DNA of 64,000 bases, from positions 62,001-126,000 of the forward strand of contig JAUNUY010000002.1 of the NCBI GenBank assembly GCA_030537935.1, in the 5' to 3' direction. Source of the DNA: Eubacteriales bacterium. GTDB lineage: Bacteria; Bacillota; Clostridia; Lachnospirales; Lachnospiraceae. Made by a program: the position numbers and the translations under genes. Below are positions 40,654 to 49,943 of the stretch, piece by piece. Under the pieces are notes generated by a model that was not told where the DNA came from, searched no databases, and saw only the letters and a list, made by a program, of their open reading frames with translations. The first letter of the stretch is position 1. Every line of letters begins with the position of its first letter.

Positions 40654-41442
40654 CTATTCCCCCACATCCGTCGTCAACCGTTCGCGCAAGGTATAAAGCA
40701 AGATTCCCGTTGCGACAGCGGCATTGAGCGATTCCACCCCACCGGCCATGGGGATGCGCAAACGATAGTCCGCCGCCGACCGGAATAAGGCGGAGATACC
40801 GTTCGCCTCACTGCCCGTAATCAAGGTCACCCGCCCCACCGGCGGTAAGGCCCGGTAATCCACGCTGTCCGTTAAATCCGCCGCGGCAAGAACATGACCG
40901 GCCTCTTTTAAAGCACGAATCATGGCCACCCCGTCCGTAAAACGGACGACGGGCATTCGGGAGACGGAGCCCATGGCGGCGCGAACGGTTTTCGGATTGG
41001 TCACATCCACACTCCCGGGTCCGCAAAGCACGCCGCCCGCTCCGGCCGCTTCCGCCGTCCGAAGCAAGGTTCCCATATTCCCGGGGTCGGCCACCCCGTC
41101 CGTCAGCACGAGAAAGGATTCCCGCAACAACCGTTCCGCCGTATGGGACGGCCGTTGTGCAACAGCCAGGATGCCCTGACTGTTGGCCGTATCCGCTACG
41201 GCATCGAAGGCCTCCGGTGTCACCACATATATCGGACAATCCGTACGGGCAATAATACGGCCCGCACGATCAGCCGCATCGGTACGCAAAAATAAGGCCC
41301 GCAGCGTGTCCGGATTGCTGTCCGACACACTGCGCAGCCCCTCTATGACATAACGGTCTTCCGAAGCCCGAAAAGCCGCCTTATGCATTAACTTCCGTAC
41401 GTATTTCAGCTGTGGATTCTGCTTCGATGAAAGATGTTTCAT
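40654..41442 (-). CDS. TrmH/SpoU-family RNA 2'-O-methyltransferase
   Basis: 262 residues: an N-terminal RNA-binding substrate domain (about 1-95) and a SPOUT domain with 'TDGVADPGNMGTLLRTAEA' (motif 1), 'ITGSEANGIS' (motif 2) and 'IPMAGGVESLNAAVATGILL' (motif 3). It methylates a ribose of rRNA or tRNA; in Firmicutes such genes are commonly annotated RlmB-like or YsgA-like. ATG 41442 with GAGTAGG, one base after the trkA stop. Confidence 0.93.
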   Translation of the reverse strand: MKHLSSKQNPQLKYVRKLMHKAAFRASEDRYVIEGLRSVSDSNPDTLRALFLRTDAADRAGRIIARTDCPIYVVTPEAFDAVADTANSQGILAVAQRPSHTAERLLRESFLVLTDGVADPGNMGTLLRTAEAAGAGGVLCGPGSVDVTNPKTVRAAMGSVSRMPVVRFTDGVAMIRALKEAGHVLAAADLTDSVDYRALPPVGRVTLITGSEANGISALFRSAADYRLRIPMAGGVESLNAAVATGILLYTLRERLTTDVGE

Positions 41443-41443
41443 C

Positions 41444-42094
41444 CTACTCACCCAATTCGGATATGGCCGTATTTGAACCGACGACAATTAGAACGTCATG
41501 CTCGGCAAACGGTTTGTTCGGATCTATGTTCACGAAAATATCCTCCCCGCGCTTCATGGCCACGATATTCAAACCGTATTTCTGCCGCACGTTCAAGCCC
41601 AAAATCGTCTCACCGATCCACTTCTCCGGCACCTTGATTTCAACCAGACTGTATTCCCGGGACAGGTCAATCATGTCCAAGAAATTACCGGCAACGATAT
41701 TTCTCGCCATCCGCCGCCCCATCTCCCGCTCGGGATAGAGCACACGCGTCACACCAATCTTATCCAGTACCTTCCCGTGCATGTAGGATGACGCCTTGGC
41801 GATAATCTGTTTCACGCCCAGCTCCTTGGCAATCAGCGCCGCCAAAATACTCGCCTCCAGATCCTCTGCAATCGATATAAACACGGCGTCCGTATCCGCC
41901 AGTCCGATTTCCTTCATGGCATTCTTATCCGTCACGTCCGCGGCAACGGCATAGTCCACTTCCCGCGACATCATCTTGACGATTTCTTCATCCATATCTA
42001 CGGCAATGACGTCGCAGTCCAAATCGCTCAGTTCGCGTGCTACGGCCATACCGAACTTGCCCAGTCCCAATACCGCATACGTTTTATTAGACAT
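41444..42094 (-). CDS. TrkA/KtrA-type potassium-channel regulatory protein
   Basis: 216 residues: RCK N-domain ('YAVLGLGKFGMAVARELSDL', GxGxxG for nucleotide) and TrkA_C domain ('VNIDPNKPFAEHDVLIVVGS'). It gates TrkH/KtrB K+ channels in response to ATP/ADP or NAD and, in Firmicutes, c-di-AMP. No channel subunit lies in the window, so its partner is encoded elsewhere. SD GGGAGG before ATG 42094. It sits in the HAD-dnaE-pfkA-trkA-trmH operon. Confidence 0.94.
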   Translation of the reverse strand: MSNKTYAVLGLGKFGMAVARELSDLDCDVIAVDMDEEIVKMMSREVDYAVAADVTDKNAMKEIGLADTDAVFISIAEDLEASILAALIAKELGVKQIIAKASSYMHGKVLDKIGVTRVLYPEREMGRRMARNIVAGNFLDMIDLSREYSLVEIKVPEKWIGETILGLNVRQKYGLNIVAMKRGEDIFVNIDPNKPFAEHDVLIVVGSNTAISELGE

Positions 42095-42103
42095 ACAGCC
42101 TCC

Positions 42104-43066
42104 CTATCTTGATAAATTCATACTCATGTCGAAATGCTTCGGGTCAATTTGCTTCGTCATCTTCAATGCCTCGCCGATGTCGTAATCCCGAAAGACGCCG
42201 CCGCGAAATGCCACCACGCGATTGGTCTTCTTCTCCATCAGTAACTCCACCGCCTGCGCCCCCATCATGGAAGCGTAAAAGCGGTCTTTGCACGTCGGTG
42301 AACCGCCCCGCTGAACATGACCCAATATGGTTGCACGGGTCTCAATCCCCGTCGCCGCTTCAATACGGCGTGCCATACTCATGCTGTGGCCGATACCCTC
42401 CGCATTGATGATGATATGATGTGTCTTGCCTTTTCGTCGCTTTTCAATCACCATATTGATGAGTTTCTGTTCATCGCCGTCGTACCGCTCGGGGATGAGG
42501 ATGTTCTCCGCACCGGTGGCGATACCGCACCACAACGCGATGTAACCGGCATTCCGCCCCATCACTTCAATGACACTGCAACGCTCATGCGAGGTGGACG
42601 TATCCCGAATCTTGTCAATGGCCTCCACCGCCGTATTGATGGCCGTATCAAAGCCGATGGTATAGTCCGTACAGCCGATGTCCAGGTCAATGGTCCCCGG
42701 CACACCGATGGTATTAATACCCTGTGCAGACAAATCCTGTGCCCCGCGGAACGAACCGTCGCCGCCGATGACGACCACCCCGTCAATCCCGTTGGCACGA
42801 CAGGTTTCCGCCGCTTTTCGTTGCCCCTCGGGTGTCCGGAATGCGTCACAACGTGCGGTATACAAAATCGTACCGCCGCAAGAGATAATATCCGACACGT
42901 CTACCGGATTCAAATCCCGTATTTCATTATCAATCAGTCCCTGGTATCCCTTCATGATACCTTTCACCTTCAATCCGCGGATATGTGCCGTCCGCACGAC
43001 CGACCGGATGGCCGCATTCATGCCGGGCGCGTCTCCGCCGCTGGTCAGTACCCCGATTGTTTTCAT
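42104..43066 (-). CDS. pfkA: 6-phosphofructokinase
   Basis: 320 residues, ATP-dependent PfkA type: 'IGVLTSGGDAPGMNAAIRSV', the catalytic 'GTIDLDIGCTDYTIGFDTA', and 'VIEVMGRNAGYIAL'. It catalyses the committing step of glycolysis. The Gly-Thr in 'GGDGSF' (104-like position) fits an ATP rather than PPi enzyme. Either of two adjacent ATGs (43069 or 43066) is possible; AGGAG spacing favours 43066. dnaE-pfkA adjacency is conserved in Firmicutes. Confidence 0.97.
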   Translation of the reverse strand: MKTIGVLTSGGDAPGMNAAIRSVVRTAHIRGLKVKGIMKGYQGLIDNEIRDLNPVDVSDIISCGGTILYTARCDAFRTPEGQRKAAETCRANGIDGVVVIGGDGSFRGAQDLSAQGINTIGVPGTIDLDIGCTDYTIGFDTAINTAVEAIDKIRDTSTSHERCSVIEVMGRNAGYIALWCGIATGAENILIPERYDGDEQKLINMVIEKRRKGKTHHIIINAEGIGHSMSMARRIEAATGIETRATILGHVQRGGSPTCKDRFYASMMGAQAVELLMEKKTNRVVAFRGGVFRDYDIGEALKMTKQIDPKHFDMSMNLSR

Positions 43067-43075
43067 CATCCTCTC

Positions 43076-46000
43076 CTATCCTATACTGCTGACGACTTTC
43101 ACATTGTCCGCACCATAACGGGCAACAAGTTCCGCCAACAATGCCTCCGACGCCTCCACCGAACAATCGGTCAACGTCTTGAGCAATCGCTCTTGTACAA
43201 TCCATACATTCACCGCATTCCCGCCGGGATGTTCAGCCAACAGCGTTCGCAACGCCGGCTCATCATATGCCGATTTCTGCGGAAAGGAAACCCACAGTAC
43301 CTTCTTCACTTTCGTCATGTCATATACCTCCCGTACGATAATATTGGGCGGCCGATTCTCATCCGTCTGAATATTCCCTCTGATAAATACCTTCATGCCC
43401 GCTGTCAAAAGGTCGCGAGTCCTGTCAAATATCTCAGGGAATACGACCGCCTCAATGACCGAAAAACGATCCTCCAAGGTCACGAACGCCATCCGCCGGT
43501 TACTCTTCGTCGTCAATTCCCGCACCGTTCGGATCACACCCCCGATGGTCACCGTATCATAAGCCCGTGCCTCCAAATCGGCCGTACTCATGTTCGCAAT
43601 GTCCAACGTCGTTATATCCGCAATACGTTCCATCTCTTCTTTAAAAAATTCCAGAGGATGCCCGCTGACATACACGCCGAGCATCTCTTTTTCGAAATCC
43701 AGCAGCTCCTCTTTCGGAAATTCCGGCATCGCCGTCAAGGTCTCGGTCGGACATTCCTCTTCGCTCAGAAAATCCATCAGACTCATCTGCCCGCTGATTT
43801 GGCCCTTACGACCCGCCATCTCTTCCGCCATAATATCCTGATAGGCGAAGAGTTTCTCCCGGCGATTGCCGGGCAAGCCGTCCAAGGCCCCCGCCTTGAT
43901 AAGACTTTCGACCACCCGTTTATTGACACCCTGCGGTGCCGTCCGCATGATGAAGTCCCGTAAATCCGTAAAACGCCCGCGAGCCGTCCGTTCCGCAACA
44001 ATCAAATCGATGATTCGCCGTCCGACGTTTTTGACGGCGGATAAGGCAAAAATAATGTGCTTACCGCGTACGGTAAAATCTCGATGTCCGTCATTGATAT
44101 CCGGAGCCGCCAAGTCGATTTGCATCCCCTTACACGCTTCGATATACTCCGTCACCTTCATCGCATTGTCAATGAAACTCGTCATGATAGCCGCCATGTA
44201 CTCTACGGGATGGTGACATTTCAAATAGGCCGTCTGATACGACAGTACTGCGTAGGCCGCTGCATGGGACTTGTTGAACGCATACTTCGCAAAGTCGAGC
44301 ATCTCATCGTAGATGGCACCCGCCACCTTTTCGTCGATGCCGTTGTTGACACAGCCCTGTATGCCTTCTTTTTCATTGCCGTAGATGAAGTTATGCCGCT
44401 CCTGCATCATCACGTCCGACTTCTTCTTGGACATGGCGCGTCGTAGTAAGTCGCTTCGACCCAAGGTATACCCCGCAAGTCGGCGCACAATCTGCATAAC
44501 CTGCTCCTGATAGACAATACATCCGTAGGTCGTATCCAGGATTTCCGCCAGCTCCGGCGTCTCGTAAACGACGGGTTCCATCCCGTGTTTCCGTCGACAA
44601 TAGGTCGGAATAAAGTCCATGGGGCCCGGTCGGTATAAGGAAAGGCCCGCAATAATATCTTCCAGATTATCCGGTCGCAGTTCCTTCATGAATGCACGCA
44701 TGCCGGCACTCTCCAGCTGGAAGACGCCGGTCGTATCACCGGCCGAAATCATCCGGTACACGTCCGGGTCGTCCATCCCCATCGTTTGAAAGTCCACTCT
44801 CGGCCCGCCACCCGATGCCACCATACGAATGGCATCCCGAATGACGGTCAAGGTCCGGAGCCCTAAAAAGTCCATCTTCAAGAGGCCCAATTCTTCCAGT
44901 GTCCCCATAGGAAACTGCGTCGTCACCACACCGTCCGAACCGCGTGACACAGGAACATATTCGGTAATCGGTTTTTCCGAAATCACGACGCCCGCCGCAT
45001 GCACGGAAGCATGTCTCGGCAGACCTTCCAACCGGCGGGCCATCTTGATAAGATAGGCAATGTCCGGCTCCTTCTCCGCCATCTCACGTAACTCCGCCTG
45101 CATCTTCAAGGCTTTATCAATGGTGATGCCCAAGTCGGTGGGTATCATCTTTGCCACGCGATCAACCCGATTATACGGTAAATCCATGACACGCCCCACA
45201 TCACGGATGACGGCCCGGGCCGCCATCGTTCCGAAGGTGATAATCTGCACTACGCTCTCTTCACCGTAACGGCGGATAACATAGTCGATGACCTCTTGAC
45301 GACGTTCGTAGCAGAAATCCACATCAATATCCGGCATGCTCACCCGCTCCGGATTCAAAAACCGTTCAAACAGCAAGTCGAAAGCGAGGGGATCAATTTC
45401 CGTAATATCCAAGGTATAGGACACCAGACTACCCGCCGCGGACCCCCGGCCCGGACCGACCATGATGTCATTTCGTTTCGCATAATGAATAAAATCGCGA
45501 ACAATGAGAAAGTAGTCCACATATCCCATGTTCCGGATGACATCCAGCTCATACGCCAGACGTTCCCGATGCAACTCGCCCGGCGCCTTGTATTTCCGTG
45601 CCAAACCTTCATAGCAGAGACGTTCCAGATAATCGAACGGTGCCTCGCCCGTCTCAATATGAAAATGCGGCAATTTCAGTTCCCCGAACGCTATGTCGAC
45701 CGTACAACGTGCCGCAATCGCGGCCGTATTGTCCACGGCTTCCGGATGTTCCGGAAACAGTGCCCGCATCTCCGCCTCGGACTTGATGAAAAATTGGCCG
45801 CCGGGATAACGCATCCGATTCTCGTCCTGCAGTTTTTTCCCGGTCTGAATGCAGAGCAAAATGTCATGGGCCTGCTCGTCATCTTCATAAACATAATGGC
45901 AGTCATTCGTACAGACGAGAGGTATGCCCGTCTCCTCGGCCAGTCGGACGTTTTGTGCAATGACCCGTTTCTGGTCCGTCATCCCATGATCCTGAATTTC

Positions 46001-46510
46001 CAGATAGAAGTTGTCCTTCCCCAGGATTTCACGGTAGGACAGGGCCGCCGCCTTCGCCTCCTCGTAACCGCCTTGCAAACCGCGTCGTTGCACTTCTCCT
46101 GCAAGGCAGGCACTGAGCCCGATGAGACCCTCGGCATACTGTTTCAACGCTTCCTTGTCAATCCGCGGCTTATAATAATATCCTTCCGTATAACCGATGG
46201 ACACCAACTTCATCAGATTGTGAAAGCCGGTTTCATTCTCCGCCAGCAAGACCAGATGATAATAGCCTCCCTGCCGATCCCGGTCGGTCCGGCTGCCGGG
46301 TGCGAGATAGACTTCACATCCGATAATCGGCTTCACACCCTGCTTCTTACATTCTTTATAAAAGTCAATCACGCCGTACATCACGCCGTGATCCGTAATG
46401 GCCACGCTGTCCATTCCGAGCTCTTTGACCCGGCTGACGACCTCTTTAATGTGACCGGAACCGTCCAGCAAACTGTATTCGGTATGTAAATGCAGGTGGG
46501 TGAAACTCAT
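43076..46510 (-). CDS. dnaE: DNA polymerase III alpha subunit DnaE
   Basis: 1144 residues: PHP domain ('HLHTEYSLLDG'), C-family polymerase palm with 'MPDIDVDFCYERR' and fingers/thumb, a helix-hairpin-helix region, and a C-terminal OB-fold ('YDTVTIGGVIRTVRELTTKS'). It lacks the PolC exonuclease domain, so it is DnaE type. Its ATG overlaps the stop of the HAD gene (ATGA). Confidence 0.97.
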   Translation of the reverse strand: MSFTHLHLHTEYSLLDGSGHIKEVVSRVKELGMDSVAITDHGVMYGVIDFYKECKKQGVKPIIGCEVYLAPGSRTDRDRQGGYYHLVLLAENETGFHNLMKLVSIGYTEGYYYKPRIDKEALKQYAEGLIGLSACLAGEVQRRGLQGGYEEAKAAALSYREILGKDNFYLEIQDHGMTDQKRVIAQNVRLAEETGIPLVCTNDCHYVYEDDEQAHDILLCIQTGKKLQDENRMRYPGGQFFIKSEAEMRALFPEHPEAVDNTAAIAARCTVDIAFGELKLPHFHIETGEAPFDYLERLCYEGLARKYKAPGELHRERLAYELDVIRNMGYVDYFLIVRDFIHYAKRNDIMVGPGRGSAAGSLVSYTLDITEIDPLAFDLLFERFLNPERVSMPDIDVDFCYERRQEVIDYVIRRYGEESVVQIITFGTMAARAVIRDVGRVMDLPYNRVDRVAKMIPTDLGITIDKALKMQAELREMAEKEPDIAYLIKMARRLEGLPRHASVHAAGVVISEKPITEYVPVSRGSDGVVTTQFPMGTLEELGLLKMDFLGLRTLTVIRDAIRMVASGGGPRVDFQTMGMDDPDVYRMISAGDTTGVFQLESAGMRAFMKELRPDNLEDIIAGLSLYRPGPMDFIPTYCRRKHGMEPVVYETPELAEILDTTYGCIVYQEQVMQIVRRLAGYTLGRSDLLRRAMSKKKSDVMMQERHNFIYGNEKEGIQGCVNNGIDEKVAGAIYDEMLDFAKYAFNKSHAAAYAVLSYQTAYLKCHHPVEYMAAIMTSFIDNAMKVTEYIEACKGMQIDLAAPDINDGHRDFTVRGKHIIFALSAVKNVGRRIIDLIVAERTARGRFTDLRDFIMRTAPQGVNKRVVESLIKAGALDGLPGNRREKLFAYQDIMAEEMAGRKGQISGQMSLMDFLSEEECPTETLTAMPEFPKEELLDFEKEMLGVYVSGHPLEFFKEEMERIADITTLDIANMSTADLEARAYDTVTIGGVIRTVRELTTKSNRRMAFVTLEDRFSVIEAVVFPEIFDRTRDLLTAGMKVFIRGNIQTDENRPPNIIVREVYDMTKVKKVLWVSFPQKSAYDEPALRTLLAEHPGGNAVNVWIVQERLLKTLTDCSVEASEALLAELVARYGADNVKVVSSIG

Positions 46511-47364
46511 AGTATCTTCTCCTCGATAAACGCCGCCACGCCGTCCCGGTCATGGTGACCGATATGAAACCTCGCCCGTTCCCGAATCAACGGCAGGGCG
46601 TTTTCCGGCGCTGCACTGAGCGGGAAACGTTCAAACAGCGACAAGTCATTCTCTCCGTCGCCGAAAACGATGACTTCTTCCGGTGCAATTCCTTCCCGCC
46701 GGATATAATCCGACAGAATGATGCCCTTTTGCGCCGTCCGGTCCGTTACCTCCAAATTGTAGATAGACGAGGATAGACCGATAACCTGCGGCATTGCCGT
46801 CAACTGCCGTTTCCACTTTGCTATCCGTACGGTATCTTCACAAAAACAAATGACCTTCCGTACGGTAACATCCGCCCGGGGCAGGTCTTCCACATCTGTA
46901 ATGTAGTGGCGTGCCCGGAATCGGGGCAATGCCCGCAACATCGTATCCGAAAACGCTTGACCGGAATGCATAATTCGCATCCGTAAATGCATCTCCCGTA
47001 AGGATGTCGCCTCGTCGGCACACAGGAACTCCCCTGCCGACGTATAAATCTCCGGCGTAAAGCCGTCTTCCCGGAACATCCGCATCGTTTCACGGTAATC
47101 CGCGGCCGCCAGATTGATTGCCGCCTGCAGGTTGCCGTCCGCATCCCGGATTTCCGCGCCGTTCATCAGGATGAACGACGGTCGAATGCCCGCCGTCTCT
47201 GCAACCGGGACCACATCCCGAAAGAATCGTCCCGTCGCCAGAACCACACGAATCCCGCGCGCCTCCGCCGTGCGCAAAACACGTGCGGTACGCTCGGATA
47301 TTGCCCGCTGTCGATTCAATAGTGTGCCGTCCAAATCCGACACAATCATCCTGATATTCTTCAA
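46507..47364 (-). CDS. Cof-type HAD-superfamily phosphatase (second)
   Basis: 285 residues: 'IVSDLDGTLLNRQRAISER' (motif I), 'LATGRFFRDV' (II), 'VIVFGDGENDLSLFERF' (IV), with a C2B cap. A sugar-phosphate or cofactor phosphatase of unknown substrate. TTG 47364 is preferred (SD GAGGG at 5-6 nt); ATG 47349 has no ribosome site. First gene of the dnaE operon; it is unrelated in detail to the Cof protein at 38217. Confidence 0.9.
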   Translation of the reverse strand: MKNIRMIVSDLDGTLLNRQRAISERTARVLRTAEARGIRVVLATGRFFRDVVPVAETAGIRPSFILMNGAEIRDADGNLQAAINLAAADYRETMRMFREDGFTPEIYTSAGEFLCADEATSLREMHLRMRIMHSGQAFSDTMLRALPRFRARHYITDVEDLPRADVTVRKVICFCEDTVRIAKWKRQLTAMPQVIGLSSSIYNLEVTDRTAQKGIILSDYIRREGIAPEEVIVFGDGENDLSLFERFPLSAAPENALPLIRERARFHIGHHDRDGVAAFIEEKIL

Positions 47365-47399
47365 TCATTCCCTCTTACTTTCCGTACATACACGTTAAT

Positions 47400-47428
47400 A
47401 TTATACTGAACCGATGGACGGATTGCAA
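47400..47428 (-). promoter_or_regulatory. Promoter of the HAD-dnaE-pfkA operon
   Basis: Minus strand: -35 TTGCAA (47428-47423), 17-bp spacer, -10 TATAAT (47405-47400). Confidence 0.75.
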
Positions 47429-47487
47429 CGTTAAACCCGCACGGCTGCCCGATTGTACCATTCCGGTTGTATACTTCATCCGGGAGT

Positions 47488-47498
47488 TGTGTTATAAT
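47488..47498 (+). promoter_or_regulatory. Extended -10 promoter of the flippase gene
   Basis: TGT-TATAAT (-10 at 47493-47498, TG one base before it) with no clear -35. It lies 25 bp before the ATG at 47523. Confidence 0.5.
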
Positions 47499-47522
47499 AT
47501 CGCTCAGAAAGGAAATACAACT

Positions 47523-49163
47523 ATGAGTTCGTCGAATAAAGGATCCCTGATGCGACAAGCGAGCATCCTCGCCTTTGCCGGCATCGTTGTTCGGGCCATC
47601 GGCCTTTTATACCGCATTCCGCTCAGCCGAATCATCGGCGATTTGGGTAACAGCTACTACGGTATCGCTTTTAATATCTATTCCATGTTATTATTGCTGT
47701 CCGGTTATAGCATCCCCGTGGCGGTATCCAAAATCACGTCCGGGTACCTGGCACAGCAACAACATCGGAATGCACATAAGGTATTCCAGGTATCCATGCT
47801 GTTTATCACCGTCTTCGGCGGTCTTCTGGCATTATTACTGTATGCCTTCGCACCCCTTATTCTTCCGGAAGACGGTGCCCCCGCCGTCTACGCCTTACGT
47901 GCACTGGCACCGACATTATTCATTTCCGGCTTTATCGGGGTATTGCAGGGATATTTTCAGTCAAGAAACAACACCCTGCCCACCGCAACGGCTCAAATTC
48001 TGGAACAAGTCGTCAATGCCGTTACCAGTATCTTCTTCGCCTTCGTTTTAACACGTGCCGTAATTGATGACCGTGTCGAAACGGCATCACTCGGTGCACT
48101 GGGCGGTACGCTGGGTACACTCTGCGGCGTTATCACGGCCGGTGCCGTTCTGTATTTCATTTACAAGTTGAATCAACCTTATTTTCAACGACAAATGCGA
48201 CGGGATCGAACCCGGATTGACGTTTCTCACCGGACGATTTTCCGCCAGGTTTTTTATCTCTTGCTGCCGGTGGTACTCAGTACCTTCATTTACAACGTGG
48301 TCGGTATCTTGGACCAATACATCTACTACGGTATCATGAGTCGAAAAGGATGGGACGCCATACAAATCGGCGTAGATTACGGAATTTATGTCGGCAAGGT
48401 CATCCCGGTGGCCAACGTGCCGTCTGCACTCGCTTATTCCGTCTCCGTGGCGGCATTGCCGCTGATTTCAGCGGCGTATGCCCGTAAGAACAAACGGGAG
48501 CTGCACTATCGAATCAATGAGGGCGTCAACTTCGCCATGCTGATTGCCTTTCCTGCCGCCGTAGGCATGTTCGTCCTGGCGGGACCGATTATGAATCTGC
48601 TCTTTTCCGGCACCCCGCCCATCGGTCGCGGCTTGCTGATGATTGTATCTGTAAACATCGTAACCATGAGTTACTCCACCGTCCTTTCCGGTGCTTTACA
48701 GGGCATCGGCAAACCGAAGTTGGCACTCTATGCCGGCATCATCGCCATCGGCGTGAACGTCGTCATTATCATTCCCTTGCTCGCACTGACGAATTTGGGT
48801 GTTTACGGCATCGTCGCGGCCATTATTCCGCATGCACTGGTTATGGGTTATATCAGCTACCGGTTCCTCCGGCGATATACGGGCTTCCGGCAACGGTTCA
48901 TGCGACCGGTGATTCTCCCTTTGATTGCCAGCAGTCTGATGGGGCTGATGACCTTTGCCGTCTATCACATCGCCAAGTTTATTTTCCGATTTAACTTTCC
49001 GGCGTTGTTGATTGCGGTGGCCTCCGGCATTGTGATCTATTTGGTACTTATTCTGAAGATGAATATCGTCAACCTTAAGGATGTCCGTACCTTACCCGGC
49101 GGTCGGTACTTTCTACGTTTGCTTAAACGCGTATACCCCGCCGTCTTGCCGAAACATGAATAA
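47523..49163 (+). CDS. MOP-superfamily flippase (MurJ/SpoVB-like)
   Basis: 546 residues with about fourteen membrane helices. The N-terminal 'LMRQASILAFAGIVVRAIGL' and 'GNSYYGIAFNIYSMLLLLSG', and later 'LSGALQGIGKPKLALYAGII', match the SpoVB/YtgP branch of polysaccharide flippases. YtgP is the lipid II flippase MurJ of Bacillus; the same fold also moves other lipid-linked glycans. It is monocistronic with its own terminator, which fits a housekeeping lipid II role. ATG 47523, SD AAAGGA. Confidence 0.88.
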   Translation: MSSSNKGSLMRQASILAFAGIVVRAIGLLYRIPLSRIIGDLGNSYYGIAFNIYSMLLLLSGYSIPVAVSKITSGYLAQQQHRNAHKVFQVSMLFITVFGGLLALLLYAFAPLILPEDGAPAVYALRALAPTLFISGFIGVLQGYFQSRNNTLPTATAQILEQVVNAVTSIFFAFVLTRAVIDDRVETASLGALGGTLGTLCGVITAGAVLYFIYKLNQPYFQRQMRRDRTRIDVSHRTIFRQVFYLLLPVVLSTFIYNVVGILDQYIYYGIMSRKGWDAIQIGVDYGIYVGKVIPVANVPSALAYSVSVAALPLISAAYARKNKRELHYRINEGVNFAMLIAFPAAVGMFVLAGPIMNLLFSGTPPIGRGLLMIVSVNIVTMSYSTVLSGALQGIGKPKLALYAGIIAIGVNVVIIIPLLALTNLGVYGIVAAIIPHALVMGYISYRFLRRYTGFRQRFMRPVILPLIASSLMGLMTFAVYHIAKFIFRFNFPALLIAVASGIVIYLVLILKMNIVNLKDVRTLPGGRYFLRLLKRVYPAVLPKHE

Positions 49164-49171
49164 ATCGATAT

Positions 49172-49197
49172 ACGCCGTCCTCCGGGACGGCGTTTTT
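49172..49197 (+). terminator. Terminator of the flippase gene
   Basis: ACGCCGTCC-TCC-GGGACGGCGT type hairpin followed by TTTTT, 8 bp after the stop. Confidence 0.85.
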
Positions 49198-49271
49198 CAC
49201 CTCTATCGGAAGAACATACCGTCTCCATATGAAATCCACATCCGCACATTATAATGAAAGTGATGAAAGCT

Positions 49272-49943
49272 ATGAAATATAATATCCTCTACGTGGAAGA
49301 TGACCCCGTTATCGGGGAAGTCATTGAAGAATATTTGAAAACGGCCGGCTACCATGTCCATCGATATCTGAACGGTAACGAGGCCCTGTCCGCCTTTGCG
49401 GCGGAACGCTTCGACTTGGCAATCTTGGACATCATGTTGCCGGACACCGACGGCATCGACATCCTAAAACATTTGCGGACAAGCGACCCCGATATCGGTA
49501 TCATCATGCTCAGTGCATTGGATGACGAAGGAACACAGCTCCACGCCTTCAACGGTCTATGTGACGACTACATCGTCAAGCCGGTCTCCGGTATTCTCCT
49601 GCTCAAACGGGTCGAAACCATTCTACGACGTACCGCACGACCGGCCACGCCTCATCCGGATGGCCTGAGTCTCGATACGGCTGCCTACGCTTTCTATGAG
49701 GATGGACAAAAGGTCCCGCTGACCGTAACGGAATATCTCATTCTGGCCGCCTTGTATAAGCGACCTGGCAAGGTGTTCACCCGCGCGGAACTGTTGAATC
49801 TTGTCTATGACACGGAATATTACGGTTCGGATCGGGTGATTGATTCCCACATTAAGAACATTCGCAAAAAACTCCGCACTGATATCATCGAAACCGTCAT
49901 CGGCCTGGGTTATCGTCGAAAGGAATCCTATGAAACTGAATAA
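49272..49943 (+). CDS. OmpR-family response regulator
   Basis: 223 residues: receiver domain with phosphoacceptor Asp53 ('LAILDIMLPDTDG'), acidic pair 'EDD' (9-11) and Lys in 'YIVKPVS'; C-terminal winged helix with 'GYRRKESYETE' end. It likely controls its own kinase/ABC operon. The start is ambiguous: ATG 49272, 49263 or 49254. A TATAAT overlaps 49250-49255, which argues against the earliest ATG; 49272 begins as the family does. Confidence 0.92.
   Translation: MKYNILYVEDDPVIGEVIEEYLKTAGYHVHRYLNGNEALSAFAAERFDLAILDIMLPDTDGIDILKHLRTSDPDIGIIMLSALDDEGTQLHAFNGLCDDYIVKPVSGILLLKRVETILRRTARPATPHPDGLSLDTAAYAFYEDGQKVPLTVTEYLILAALYKRPGKVFTRAELLNLVYDTEYYGSDRVIDSHIKNIRKKLRTDIIETVIGLGYRRKESYETE

Noticed and set aside
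42317..43963. Open frame of about 548 codons on the plus strand
   Set aside because: It lies wholly antisense to pfkA and dnaE, has no ribosome site and its composition is the mirror of those genes.
45296..46489. Plus-strand open frame of about 397 codons
   Set aside because: Antisense to dnaE; residue usage is not protein-like and no start signal is present.
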